Source of the DNA: Amaurobius ferox
Taxonomy: Eukaryota > Arthropoda > Arachnida > Araneae > Amaurobiidae
Length of the DNA: 64,000 nucleotides
Reading direction: 5' to 3'
Assembly: GCA_951213105.1 (NCBI GenBank)
Contig: OX578149.1
Coordinates: 1,674,001-1,738,000, forward strand
The position numbers were made by a program, and so were the translations under genes. The notes under the pieces were generated by a model, which was given only the letters and a program-made list of their open reading frames with translations, had not been told where the DNA came from and searched no databases. Positions 46,440 through 58,190 of this stretch are shown here, in pieces. Every line of letters starts with the position of its first letter. The first letter of the stretch is position 1.

Positions 46440-47581
46440 GAAGGAAAATCAAAAGAGCCTCATTTTGAAAAATGAGTAGATGGATGGATTGAAAAATGAG
46501 TCGATCCTATTACCTCCCATCGATGGGAGGTAATAGGACCAACGACAGTCGGAAGTAGCCCGAGCCCTAAACGTCAATCGTTCCGCCATTTGCCGCCTGT
46601 GGAACCGATTAAAACAACAGTGTCACGAACACCAGTAATTGGACGTCTACGAGTCATAATCGCTCAGGAAAATCGTTTTCTGCGTCTGCAAGCACGACGC
46701 CACAGGTCAATCATTGCTCATCGGCTTGCTTCCGACCTCGCAGCGACGACAGAAAGAGCGGTATATCGGCAAACTGTTTACAGACGGCTACATGCATGTC
46801 GTCTGTATGCAAGACGGTTTGCGTTCCACTGATGCCCTCGCACAATGAGGCCCGCTTAAACTGTGCTCGAGCGAGATCGCCTCGACAATGGGGTACTATG
46901 CTCTTCACAGATGAGTCACGGTTTGGTGTACAGAATAATCACTGACGGTTATTGATCTATAGATCGCCTGGCATCCGCGAAAGGCATGCTAACAGAATCG
47001 GTGGTTGGATGGTTTGGGCAGGGATTGCTGTCTGCGCCCGCATCTTCCGTCGCAGTACTGCGGTATAGAAATGACATCCTTGCTCAATAGGTTCGCCCAC
47101 TTCTTGCATCCTGGTGTCATTTTAATGAACGGCTCACAGGGCTTGCGTTGTCGGCCAGTACTTCTGCTTCGTATGGAATGGCCATCGAAATCACCCGACT
47201 TCAATCGTTACCTCCGATGAAACGCTTCGCCTTGGTGGCAACGCTTGAATCCCATCGATGACATGCTAGAGAGACGTCTAAGTTCTCTTCATGACCCCGG
47301 ATGCTAAGAACGTGGCTGCTTCGTGAATGGCCAGAGATATCCCGAACAGCCCTAGATGATCTTATTCTTGGCATGCATCCACGTTATCAGGCACGTGTTT
47401 CCAGCATTCCATATTGACACATCCCCATCAATGAACTGATCATTTTATTTATTGATAATTTCCTTTCAATTTCTCCCACGCTAGTATCTTTTTTTCTATC
47501 CCGTGATCTGCGAAAATTTCAATGAATTCGAATAAATACTTCTCTTCTTTCACTTTGTTGCTTAACTTTTGGACATGAGTG
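46440..47581 (+). mobile_element. Tc1-like element relic
   Basis: Plus-strand transposase pieces in three frames: SAICRLWNRLKQQ (helix-turn-helix), RFLRLQARRHRSIIAHRLAS and ERAVYRQTVYRRLHACRLYA, a region corresponding to the first Asp block (LFTDESRF-like, near 46905), GGWMVWAGI, and RTWLLREWPEISRTALDDLI near 47310-47370. The right terminal repeat TTGCTTAACTTTTGGACATG ends near 47581, followed by TA, and resembles the TIR of the Tc1 at 27296. The left terminal repeat is not clear. Multiple frameshifts and stops. Confidence 0.75.
46505..46538. other. Perfect 34-bp palindrome
   Basis: TCCTATTACCTCCCATC followed directly by its reverse complement, with no loop, at the 5' edge of the Tc1 transposase relic. 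Next to it GAAAAATGAGT occurs twice (near 46466 and 46490). Confidence 0.85.
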
Positions 47582-47589
47582 TACCTGCA

Positions 47590-48150
47590 AGTAGGTACAA
47601 TCATATGACAATTTTGGGAACCCATCATCAAAGCAGTCACCAATAACAATCGAATGTGCCGCATCCATGTGACATGTGTTCGGCTGAAAAACATTTCACC
47701 CAATCCGATCTCTATCTTCTGCGATCTGTTTCTAGACGTACAGAAGACAGTTTGAGCAGCCTTCACTGTTGAAGGGGTACTTTTCTTGTTCGAAAATATA
47801 ATTCCAAGCAGTCTTTCAAGTGCTGTATATTGTATGTAACGATCAGAGAATCAGAAATGTCTCAGCGCGATAGCTGCCCTGCCAGTCAAATGAATTTCCT
47901 TTTCTGCTTTCTCTTCTTCATGAAAACGTTTCCCGTGACATGGCTGATTCTTGACACTCCAACTCGTGGTTTTGCTTCCTTTTCGAATCGCGTTCAGCAA
48001 TTTGCGCTGATTCTTTTGGTAAATATCCATTGGTAGCGTCGAACCTATCATGGATTGTGTCGAGATCGCAAATTCATTTTCCACCATTTTATGCAACACA
48101 GCCAAAGACGTTGGAAAATCAAAGTGAGCGGGTGAAAAATGGCCATTAAA
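47590..48150 (-). other. Unrecognised coding-like region, minus strand
   Basis: Two minus-strand frames (47590-47766 and 47851-48105) have balanced composition: LHKMVENEFAISTQSMIGST, KNQRKLLNAIRKGSKTTSW and FCTSRNRSQKIEIGLGEMFF. A stop and a ~60-base gap separate them. The lower frame runs into the Tc1 terminal repeat, so its end is not native. It may be a decayed mobile-element protein or gene fragment. I recognise no family. Confidence 0.25.
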
Positions 48151-50492
48151 AAAGGAGGATTCTCCACACCTAATACTATCAAAAATATTGATATAGGAAT
48201 GGATATTTTAGGGGTGTCGTCCATCAAAATGTTCTATGCATGAAGGGGGGTGATTCTTTTAAGTGATTGAAATATAGTTAGATAAAACTCACTAAAAGAG
48301 TCCACCTTATTTGTTTCCTTAATGTAAGACCACTGATTTTGAAGTGGCACTCAGCTGGTATATGCTAATTCCTAAGATACCGTCTGTCCCACTTTAAAAG
48401 TTTGGCTCCTTTTCCCCCGAACTAACAAAATGTCACCTTTCTGTAATGGAAAAAATATGGACCGACTAACGTAACAGAACGAGCATGGAAGCTGAATTGC
48501 TTTTATAATTGTGAAAACAAATTGTACGATGACATGCGAGGAGTTCTGCAATGGGGTAGAAACGTTATTCATTCCTGTCAGAAATCAGGATAAATAAACT
48601 CTTTCATTGACTGTATCTGCTCTAAAACTAAACAAACATTGAACTGCAAATTTCAAATATCAATGTTGAAAATGAACCCTAAAAATGTGATAAAAATATT
48701 TAATAACGATCTCTAAATGCATCCCGAATTCCTGGCATTCAAACTATAACCTTAAATACAAACACACATCGGCATCCATCCTGCTGTGTGCCCGTCACTC
48801 TCTTTCAGACACTCGTCGCCATAGAGATACAAACTTTAAACTTGCAATCGTTCGATAAAACACCCTGAAAAATAAAATCGTCACTTTTCAAAAATAGCCG
48901 TTTTACCAAAATGCGAAATGGTAGAAAAACGCAACCAATTGGATCAGAGTGTGAAATGCAGCTCAAATAAGGATAAAAAGGCATACGTATGGATTTCCTT
49001 CTTCAGTGCAACAAGCAACGACTAGAATGCCCCAATGCGATCCGGTCCATGCTGAGAACGTTATTTAGGCCTTCGGGTTCGTGCTTGCTGCACTGAAGAA
49101 CGCAATTCATTGATTTCCTAAACCGTATGTATGCTTTATTGGGTCTGAAATTTAACTACGCCCAATCACATTCTTTATGGATGGAGAAACGGGCTTCGAG
49201 ATGAAGCAGATGCAAAGGTTCGAGTCTCAATAATTTTGATTTTCCTATACTGGTTGATGCCGCACACTCAATGCTCGATTTGCGGAATCCATGAGAAAAG
49301 CCCATCTTAAGTGAAACAGACTCGGCGGGAAAATGACACTGCGATGTTCAGCTAACTCGTTCCAAAGTGTCGAATGGATAGAAGACTTTCCATGAGGTGT
49401 GATCGATCGATAACACTTCCAGATAATACATGTTCATTGCAGCGGTGATCGACACCAAAATGTCCGAAGTTGTAAAGTACTTCGAGATGAGATAGAGACC
49501 TACACAGTCGATAGGGAAAAAAGTAAAGAATGTCACTTTTCCAATAGCTATTCAATCTGAAGCCACACTCTCTTTCAAGTGAGAAGCTGGCTTCTCACCT
49601 CAATGGCTCGATGAAACCTCGGGTTTCTCAAGAATGTTTGCTCCGCACCATCAAGGGGTTTCATGTTATGCGCACACCATCAAGACGTATGATGGAAAAG
49701 CGTATGGTCTGATGAGATGGAGACTGAAATGGGCTGCTAAGGTAAATCGTGAGATAGACAACATTTATTATTTTAAGGGTTCGATTGACGAAATAAATAA
49801 AAGTACCCTCACTGAAACAGAGACCTGACTCCTAACTTGAGACTTGACAAGAGCCATTTGATATCATTCAGGGTTCTCTGATTTTTTGCGGATATTCGGT
49901 TAGTATACACCCAAATATCTGTTACACTTACAGAATATACAATTATAGATAGTTACACTTATAGATAGACACTTACACTGAATAGATAGAAACTCACAAT
50001 TGGGTGCATCGTATGATAAAATCCAAAATGTTTATTTGAGAGGATGTTCCACACTCAAACGTTCGAAATGTGAAATTTACGATGAGATAAAGAATTAATA
50101 AAGTGCAAGGGTAGATTGTTTGATAGGAAGAGGGTAGAACATTTCATTTTTTCAATACCAAAATATTCTATTTTCCGAATAAATAAGTATTAAAATCAGT
50201 TTCAAAGGCGACACAATCCCAAAATAGACTTTTCTATAGTGCTCCCAATGGGAATCCCAACGGTTGGTATCGAGCCGCATCTGGATGGAAAATAAGGCGT
50301 ATATCACTTAGAAATTCGAAGGGCGAAGAGGAGTACCGTAGCACTGAAAGTTTAAGGGAACACACGAATGGATATTTTTTCACAAATATGCAGTATCATG
50401 AGCACTGAAGAAGTGCTTTCCTGTGAAGCATGTATCGAAATCATTCTTCAGGAGCGTAAATAAAGAACATTTTTAATTAAGATGAAAAATTC
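48151..50492. other. Non-coding stretch, small inverted repeats only
   Basis: Contains a 19-bp inverted repeat (48999-49017 with 49082-49100, 18 of 19 matching) and a 20-base hairpin GTGAGAAGCTGGCTTCTCAC at 49579-49598. TAGATAG-rich sequence lies near 49930-49990. ORFs 48372-48572, 49348-49555 and 49634-49828 are not supported. Confidence 0.4.
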
Positions 50493-50765
50493 CTAATTGC
50501 ATGTTACTTCTTTATAATTAAAATATTTGGATAGACGCTGTCTCCCCTGACGTAGACCTCTCAAAAGTCGTCTTTTAATACGGATTCGTCTATTAGTGCG
50601 TATTCCATTTAAAATGTGTTGGAAGGATAAATTTTCATGCAATTTTTCGATGGGAACTCTGTCATAATATTTTGGATCGCCAAGAACCGATTTGTGCAAA
50701 CATCGCGGTCCATTTTTGCACACATTACACTTCGATTTTTCCGTAGCAGCCTGCCCAGACATCTT
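50493..50765 (-). CDS. Unassigned small Cys-containing ORF
   Basis: About 91 residues from ATG at 50765: MKMSGQAATEKSKCNVCKNG, then PRCLHKSVLGDPKYYD, ending in a basic segment RRIRIKRRLLRGLRQGRQRL. Pattern C-x2-C-x5-C-x-H. It is on the same strand as, and 8 kb upstream of, the SAXO-like gene, whose family begins with a Cys-rich motif; however, no donor of the right phase keeps the cysteines, so I do not join it. It begins right beside a dispersed repeat. Could be chance. Confidence 0.2.
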   Translation of the reverse strand, partial: KMSGQAATEKSKCNVCKNGPRCLHKSVLGDPKYYDRVPIEKLHENLSFQHILNGIRTNRRIRIKRRLLRGLRQGRQRLSKYFNYKEVTCN

Positions 50766-50780
50766 CATCTTTAACACTTT

Positions 50781-51990
50781 ACAACAAAGTTGAAAAGTGT
50801 TTATGGCTTGGTTCATTCTGTCTGTCCGTTAGCACGATCACTGCCGTAAAAATGACTTCATCAAAATGAAATTTTAGCAAGGTGTTCAGACGGTCTGTGG
50901 GACCTACGGGAATATAAATGAATAATAGCACCCAATTCGTTTTGGATGGAACCCGGGTTGAAAAAATGAAATACATTGAACCCTATGGGACCTCATTTTC
51001 CAAACATTTTTTAAGCGAATTTAAAATTCACAAATGGCTTCGAAAGTTTTAGGAAATATTCAAATTATCACATAAAATATATAAAAAAAAATTATTTCAG
51101 AAAGATATATTCAATAGTTTTTTAAATAAAAATTAAAATAATAATGACACCTATTATGTGAAAGGATCACGTGACTATTATATGAAGAAATCACGTGACC
51201 CACTTCAAAATAAAATAGGGCATTCATCTTGTGTCAAAATCGTGATTTGTTTTTTTTTAATTCATATTGAGTGTTGTATCCGTCCTAAAACCGCTTTATT
51301 TTTGCTTAAATTCTGTGCATCTACATGCTGAAACAACGCAATGACACTATATTTGAGTTGAAATGATCATCCAACTTTGATTATTTCTACAACGAAGCCT
51401 AATTTTCACTTAAGGAGAATGTAAATAGCAAAAGCTGTAGAATGAGTTGTATAAGAATGGCTGCATTTCTTCAACCCAAAATTATTTAGCTCATGGAGTC
51501 TGAAATATAGCTAATATGAAAGAAATATTCATTGATTTTATACAGAGTAGGACGATTTTTTCGATCAAGTTTTAAGCATAGAGTTTAATGACTTGTACCT
51601 CCATGGTCTTAAATTTTTAAATAAAATAAATTATTATAGTATTGTGCTGAATGAAACGAATGGAAAATAGTTATGAATGAAATGCTGTTTTTATAGAGAG
51701 AGCCAGGCGTGTGATATTTCGATGACGTCATGTGAATACATTTCATTTGTTTTCGATGAAGTTTTCAAATATAATAAATTATCGTAGTATTGCGATCATT
51801 TTAAAAATATTACCGAGAAACGTATCGCATTTTAGAGATGCCTAAACCAGGCCAATTTTATTTCAATGCCGTCATTTGACTGAAGTTTTAGATTTTCAAA
51901 TATAATAAATGAACGCAATATCGCGATCACTTTAAAAATATTCCCGAGGAATGTGTTCGCATTTGAGTTTCATGACCGATGCTTGATGCA
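50781..51990. repeat. Dispersed repeat, copy B
   Basis: Relative of 41310-42155. Its 3' part holds three diverged copies of a unit TTCAAATATAATAAATTATCG followed by TATTGCGATCA (near 51620, 51766, 51895), so copy B is longer. GATCACGTGACT occurs twice near 51167 and 51190. Confidence 0.65.
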
Positions 51991-52099
51991 TGATTGTTTA
52001 TTATAAACTGGAAAATGTGCCCAGGAGTTGAGACACGAAACAAACAAATTTGATTTGCATAAGTAACAGTGACGATATTTAAGATGGACTCTGTTCAGT

Positions 52100-53150
52100 T
52101 TTTAAAATGGGGCAATACAAACTATGACAGCTTTCAGTAAGGACTATTTTTTGGTTTGAAGTTAATAAGGCAGTGGAAAACATGGATTTATTTCGAGCCA
52201 GGATTTAGGATGTCTTTCCACAGCAACAGGGTGTCGAATGAATGCATTCGACTTTGGGTGCTGAAGCAACGATTTACAACTGGTTTAAAGAATTTCGTCT
52301 TGGACGCAGGAGTCTCAATGATATATTTTGCGAAGGCCGATCAAGAACTGTTGTGACGCCAGAAAGCATGGATGTCATGCAACAAACGATCGTCCTATCA
52401 CATTAGATGAATTTTAATCATCTTTGAACATTTCACGGACCCGAGTGCATTCAATTTTACAGGATCACGCAAAAGTCAAAAAGGTATATGCCGTTGCTTT
52501 CCACACTATTTCAGTCAAGCTCAAAAGGATACTTATATCAAATAGTGCAAGGAAAATCTGAAAAGATTCTACTCGGGTGCCTCAAAAGATGTCTTTGACG
52601 TTGTAACAGATGACGAGGCGGGGATTTATTCCTATGAACCCCAAACAAAACAACAGTCTACTGGTTGGGTGCTTTAAAATAAACCCAATCCTTCAAAAGT
52701 GGTTCATGCACGAAGTGTTTAAAAAAAACGATTGCTTCGTGTTTTGGCAAATTTGGCCATGTTGCAACCGTTGCTTTGGAGGATCGTAGAACAGTAAATG
52801 CTAATCGGTATACGACAATCTGTTTGCCGGAAATAGTTGCTCCAATCAGATAAAATAATGTGGAACGTCACATCATTCTTTATCATGACAATGCAAGCAC
52901 ACACGCTGCATTTCAAACTATCCATAATTTGAAACATGAAAAAATGGATTGGATGAGTCATTGTCCTTATTCGCCAGATTTAGCATCCAGTGATTTATTC
53001 TTGTTCCCAACAATCCAACTTAAAAGGATTTAACAGCCCAGAAAAAACAGTTGGAGCTTATAAATCAGATGTTTCTGCTATACCCACTTCTGAATGGCAT
53101 AACTGCATAAAATTGATTCATCTACTCAATTTTGTGAAAGTGCGTTCATT
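52100..53150 (+). mobile_element. Mariner transposase relic
   Basis: Plus-strand mariner pieces in several frames: WCKENL-like CKENLKRFYSGASKDVFDVV followed by TDDEAGIYSYEPQTKQQST (first Asp region, 52540-52660), HIILYHDNASTHAAFQTI (second Asp, 52870-52920), YSPDLASSDLFLFP (third Asp of the DD34D type, 52970-53010) and SEWHNCIK near the C-terminus. The N-terminal DNA-binding part is only partly legible. Frameshifts and stops; inactive. Terminal repeats not identified. Confidence 0.8.
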
Positions 53151-53190
53151 ACTTTTTCAGCTGGAGTGGATACGTAGGATTAAGAAAAAA

Positions 53191-53395
53191 AAAGGCGGGT
53201 TCCTTTATAATTTCATACAAAGAAAGGCAGGTTCCTTTATAATTTCATACAAAGAAAGGCGGGTTCCTTTATAATTTCATATAAAGAAAGGCAGGTTCCT
53301 TTATAATTTCATACAAAGAAAGGCGGGTTCCTTTATAATTTCATACAAAAGCAGGTTCCTTTATAATTTCATACAAAGAAAGTCAGGTTCCTTTT
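53191..53395. repeat. 32-bp minisatellite, about 6.5 copies
   Basis: Unit of 32 bp starting AAAGGCGGGTTCCTTTATAA, starts at 53191, 53223, 53255, 53287, 53319, 53347 and 53379; the sixth unit is 4 bp shorter. GGCGGG and GGCAGG alternate from unit to unit, so the array grew as 64-bp dimers. The ORF at 52990-53274 running into it is not a gene. Confidence 0.9.
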
Positions 53396-53399
53396 TTCC

Positions 53400-54930
53400 T
53401 AAATCGAATCAGGGTCACCCACAAGTGACTTACCCACCCAATTCGATGAAATTGGGCTCATTAATTTTGAGTTAACTTAGATATACACACATATATTCCA
53501 CTAAGAATAGTGTTTTCGTGTTCTAGGGTCATGCCTGCCAACTGTAGAGAATAAAAGTCAAGTAAATCAGCGTAGAACCTGTTCAATATTACTTACGGAA
53601 AATTTGGATTTTTTTTTTTCACATCACACTAAAAATGTATGATTTTTTGTTTTCCTAGAAATAATTCACTACAACATTGAAAATACATGTCAAAAATCGG
53701 GAAACCGAGAGAAATCGTCAAAAAACTGAAATTTTCTCGGAAAAAACAGTAGAGTTGGCAGCTATGTAAGTAGGGTGCTCGAATCGTCAAAAAGTTGAGT
53801 TGCGATTTTCGACACGATTCCAGTACTTCCCTCTACATTATCATGTATGGTATGGAAAGTAATAACGGATTCCAATACTTTCCCTCTACATCATCATGTA
53901 TGGTAGGGAAAATAATAATGGATTTTTAAAATGTCCTCTGAAAGACTTCAGTATATGTGAAAAATTCCAAGAGTTCTATTTGCAAATAACTTGTATAAAG
54001 CCATGTTGAAATTTCAGAGCTTCGAATTTCTTAAATACTTGACTGTGTGAGTTTATTAATTGTGCATAATACTATTGAGATAATGAACTACTGAATGATC
54101 GATCATTCTCTGCTGGTTTGCTTTGAGGTACTGCAACTGGAAGCTATAGATTTTTCTTGAATGCGTGATTTTTATTTTATCTACGATGCATTGCAATGTA
54201 TAGGGAAAGTTCTAGAACCGTGTTTTCGATGAAGCAGCCTAGAACACGAAAAGCTATGTTTAGACTGGCGTCTGTGTATGTATCTGTCTGTGCAACTCAA
54301 ACAAGAGTGGACCCGATTTCATGATATTGGGTTGGTAAGTCATGTGCGGGTGACTCTGATGCTGATTGGATTTGGGTACGATTCGGGGAAGGATAAACCT
54401 GCCTGTTTTGCGAAAATCGTACGGATCCACTTGAGCGGAAAAAGTAATTAGGAAATTTGATTAGCTTGGTGTTGATTCGATTTGGATGCGATTCGGCAAA
54501 AATAATTGACTTGTTTCACGAAATAGCCCACAAACAATCATCCAAATTTAAAATAGAAGGTTACATATGCGTCCACTGAACCTAATTGTGGACGACCAAA
54601 AGAATACGCTTCTTGATATATTGAATGTTGAGGAGAACGCTCTTTGCCCTAGTTAGAAACTATTTAATGAAATGTCTGAAAAGGGTCGAGTCCCTGCTGA
54701 CCTCGATTCGATTTGGAAAAATATAACCCACCTTGTTTTGCCGCAAAGATTGTGAAAATTTAAAACAACTGGCTAAATTAACTCATTAAATAGACTGGTT
54801 CTTGGTGTCATTTTCGCCAACACGTGAATCGAACGACTCTAGGATGGAGATATTTTAATTTTTTGGAATTTTAAGGAGCCGAAGACGCTTCCAGGGACCA
54901 AATGAAACATAGAAGCATTAAAAATGCAAA
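53400..54930. repeat. Dispersed repeat family in inverted pair
   Basis: 53401-53470 (GGGTCACCCACAAGTGACTT) is the inverse of 54310-54370 (AAGTCATGTGCGGGTGACTC); a third copy is at 61400-61480. Between them TTCCCTCTACAT(T/C)ATCATGTATGGTA(T/G)GG occurs twice in direct repeat (53820-53930). Sequence after 54190 (CTGTGTATGTATCTGTCTGTGC, then a GGACCCGATTTCATGATA-type block) resembles that of the 33-kb repeats, suggesting one broad family. No coding. Confidence 0.5.
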
Positions 54931-57849
54931 TGGGTTATGATATGTTATTCAGCTCCATTGAAATAAAAAGCACTGAATGCATCTTGAAATAAAAAGTAAG
55001 AAAATGAATTGGGCTGCCCAAATGAGATTTTCAAATCTGTTTGACATCCATCATTATTTGCTCTTTCTATTTTGTGGGACCCTTTGAATGCATGTGTCTG
55101 GAATTCCCCAAAGTAAATTAAATCTTTAAATGGAGATGTTTGATTTTCAGTCTCACATTAAAAACATAATGGGCCGTCCAATATTGTCTATAACTCTACG
55201 CCTGTGTAAGCACACTTTTTAGTCATTCCAAAAAAAATTATTTTCTACTTTTTAGGGCATTTTGACAGGAAAGCGTGTTTTAAAAAGTTGTTTTTACATA
55301 TTTGATTATCATCTAAACTGCTTGGAAATATAGGGTCTTTAAAATGAAACATTGCCATTTTTTTCGAAGAGATGCCAGTGAACTTCGCAACTGGAGGTTT
55401 GACTCATTAGTTTGGGGGAATGCCACGAGGGCGTAGAAAAAGCCGTAACTTACTCATCTCGGACGTCTCCGTCGGCACCGTCCAGGAAACACATCTCACA
55501 GACGAAATCCGAGCATCGTCTTCATCAAGCATCCAAAATACAATAACAAATCCCGAACTTGGCCCCGAAATATCCCCAAGTAACCCTAGAAACAAGTGTT
55601 TGGTAACAGGTCGTTGACTGCTGTCTTTATTGATTGGGCGAGCCAAACGATTTAGAAGAGTTAGTTCCGCGCCATTCCTATTCCGAATTCACGTGTTGCC
55701 CGAGGAATTAATTGGATGGCCCTTTTTTTAATTCCCCTTTCTGGGAAAAGGAGCGACGTCGAATGACCGTTCATTGCCTTTTCCCGAAACAGCGGTCGTG
55801 TTTATGCAAATATTTTTCGAGAAGGCTTTAACTGAGATGCGGGTTTGCACTGAATCGTAAGGAAAGGAAGAATTTGGAATGCGGAAAATGCTAACACATC
55901 CATAATGATCAGCGAAAAGTCTCGTGAGCGAAGATTTTCCTATATATAATAAAAATGGAGTTTGGGCCGATTAGAACGATGCATACAAAGAGAATGCGTA
56001 GTAGTAGAATCAAGATTTGCGTAGTAGTAGAACCGGGATTTTGACTGCTTCACGATGGATCGAGGACGTTCCTGCCAAGAAGAAACAATCGAAAAGAGAA
56101 ACTATACTTAGAGAAGAAATAGACCAGCTTATTTATTAACGTGTTACAATCAGAAACGCATGCATTTTTAATATTTTATTTTACTGTGGTATAGAGAAAG
56201 TATGTATTATTTTTTCGATTTCGAGATTGAACCCGTTTTAATTTATTTTTACATAGGTGGTCAGTATGACTTAAACTGATAGTTTCTTCATGAGTTGCTT
56301 ATGCTTTTCATATTTTTCGATCAATGTGACTGGTTACTCATATATCTGCACTGTTCTTTTAGTATGATCTCTACGGTTTTATATCTGTTTGTTTCTGGCT
56401 TTTTTCTCCTTTCCTTTCGCTTTCTAAATTCCTTTTATCTAATTGGATTCATTTTTCGTTTAGCCTTTGTTAAATACTTTTGTACTAAAAAATGGAATGA
56501 ACACTATTGGCGTCTGGGTCATTTTATGGCTATGTCCATCGTCTGTGCCTTTTCTGTCTTTGTGTACTCGTATTGCCTTTGTACACTCTTTCAAAAATAG
56601 AATCAAACCCCCTACAAAAATCGCTTAATGGGTGATTTTTGTTTCTTTTATAAATGAATTATGTTATGAATCATGATCGACCTGAAAATATTGGATAAAA
56701 ACAGCGTCTCAAAATATTATTTTTTTTCAAAATTGTCCGTTTTCGCAGAGGAATATACCAAGTTTTACTTAGTAATAAAATTGGGTTAGATTACTTTTTG
56801 GGGTCAGTGTATGCCGTACATGTATTTCTCCTGGGCGTCCCTAAGCTGTAATAAACCCAAAACGATGGAATGCAATGATAAACAGCAAAAAGCAAGCATT
56901 GCATTTCTGAATGTTGAGGGTGATTTCATTTTTAAAGAGTTATGAATAAAATTATTGAAGTTATCATTTCATGAAAAGATTAGGTGTTGCCGAATGTTAT
57001 TGAAATTCCTAATTTTCTGGATGGGAATTGCGAAACGTGAACATCTTCGTCTTCCATTTCAAGTCAATTGCTCTTCGAGGCAATTCGAGGGAAGATGAAG
57101 GATTTTTACAGAAAACAGGGACATTTCTTACTTTACAGAAAATTGGGCGCAGACATTTCCAGAAATCTGGTGTGAATTTTATTTTATTGTTTTGGGGGAG
57201 AGGGTGGAGGGGGCATAAATAATGACCCGATACTGTGCATGTAGACAGGCAGTAGCGTATGCAGAATTTTGGAAAGGTGGTGGAATGTGCTAGAGTGCTG
57301 GTTTTCGTTTTCTAATATGTGTCCTATGGAGAACGGATGTCATTGTGGGATCTATACTGTAGAGAACATATGCTGTGACGACTATTTTAAATGCGTGACT
57401 CTTGGATTCCCACGGGGAGAAAACACTTTAAAAGACAACCCTTGTAAGTAGGGTCGACGAAAACATTTTCGTGGATTGGGTACAAATTTAACGCCCCTTT
57501 TTGCGAGTTTTCGAATTCCCTGAAAATATCCACTCGTTTCGAAGATACCTCCTTCTTTCTAGGAATTTCTTTAGGAGAGTCTTTAAAGAAGTCATCGTTG
57601 AATTGGACACACAATTGACGTAATACTAGTCGAATTAAATTGGGAGATCCGTCAGTGTTTTGGAAAGAGTTCCGGAATGAGTTGAGCATTAAATGGCTGG
57701 TTTTTTTTTGTACCGGACGCCTGTACTGGAATCTTGTAAGATGGTGGTCAAGCTACTGGAAATTTGGACTCATTTTTGTATCCTGAGCAGTAGCCTACCC
57801 ACGGTTTGAGAGAATAAATCATAACAAACTAGTGTCAGGCGTGAGGTTT
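54931..57849. other. No gene recognised
   Basis: Non-coding as far as I can see. At 55420-55617 (plus) and 55407-55646 (minus) both strands are open in a GC-richer patch; neither peptide is recognised. 56295-56600 gives a 101-residue hydrophobic ORF typical of T-rich DNA. 57387-57689 (minus) gives 100 residues including FFKDSPKEIPRKKEVSSKRV, again unrecognised. GCGTAGTAGTAGAA is duplicated near 55997-56032. Confidence 0.35.
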
Positions 57850-57857
57850 CTAGAAAC

Positions 57858-58190
57858 TTGGTAAGCGGTTATGTCCCCCTCCCAAAACAGACAACAGAGG
57901 ACCCGTTAAGTGAGATGATAGCTGTAATGAAATCCAAACAAGACGAGATGAAAAAAGCAATAAAAGCCGGTCAAGTAGTGATGAAAGATGATATGAAAGA
58001 TGGGCAAGAAGCAATGGAAGAAAATATAAAAGTCGCCCAAGAAGCAATGAAGGAAGAGATTAAAACTAAAAGACATTAAAAAAGAAATGAAAGCAAGACA
58101 AGTCGAGATGAAAGAAGAAATTAAATTCAAGATGAAAGGAGAAATTAAATCCGTTCAACCGAAATGAAAGAAGACATGAGAGCTGCAGAA
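57858..58190 (+). mobile_element. Gypsy-type gag coiled-coil relic
   Basis: Reads PLSEMIAVMKSKQDEMKKAI, then repeated (A/G)GQ..M(K/E)..(M/I)K units such as QEAMEENIK and QEAMKEEIK, and after a frameshift RDERRN-like and MKEDMRAAE. The regular Met/Lys/Glu heptad pattern predicts a coiled coil. Such stretches occur at the start of gag in arachnid Gypsy elements. A frameshift near 58075 and stops make it a relic; the capsid-domain piece 1.5 kb downstream is likely from the same element. Confidence 0.5.

Noticed and set aside
47449..47589. C-terminal part of the 105-residue minus-strand ORF as a gene end
   Set aside because: This part overlaps the right terminal repeat and 3' end of the Tc1 element.
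55407..55646. ORFs open on both strands in a GC-richer patch
   Set aside because: Neither peptide is recognised and both-strand openness follows from composition; possibly part of an unclassified LTR element.
56295..56600. 101-residue hydrophobic plus-strand ORF as a membrane protein
   Set aside because: Composition is what T-rich DNA gives by chance; no splice sites, motif or family match.
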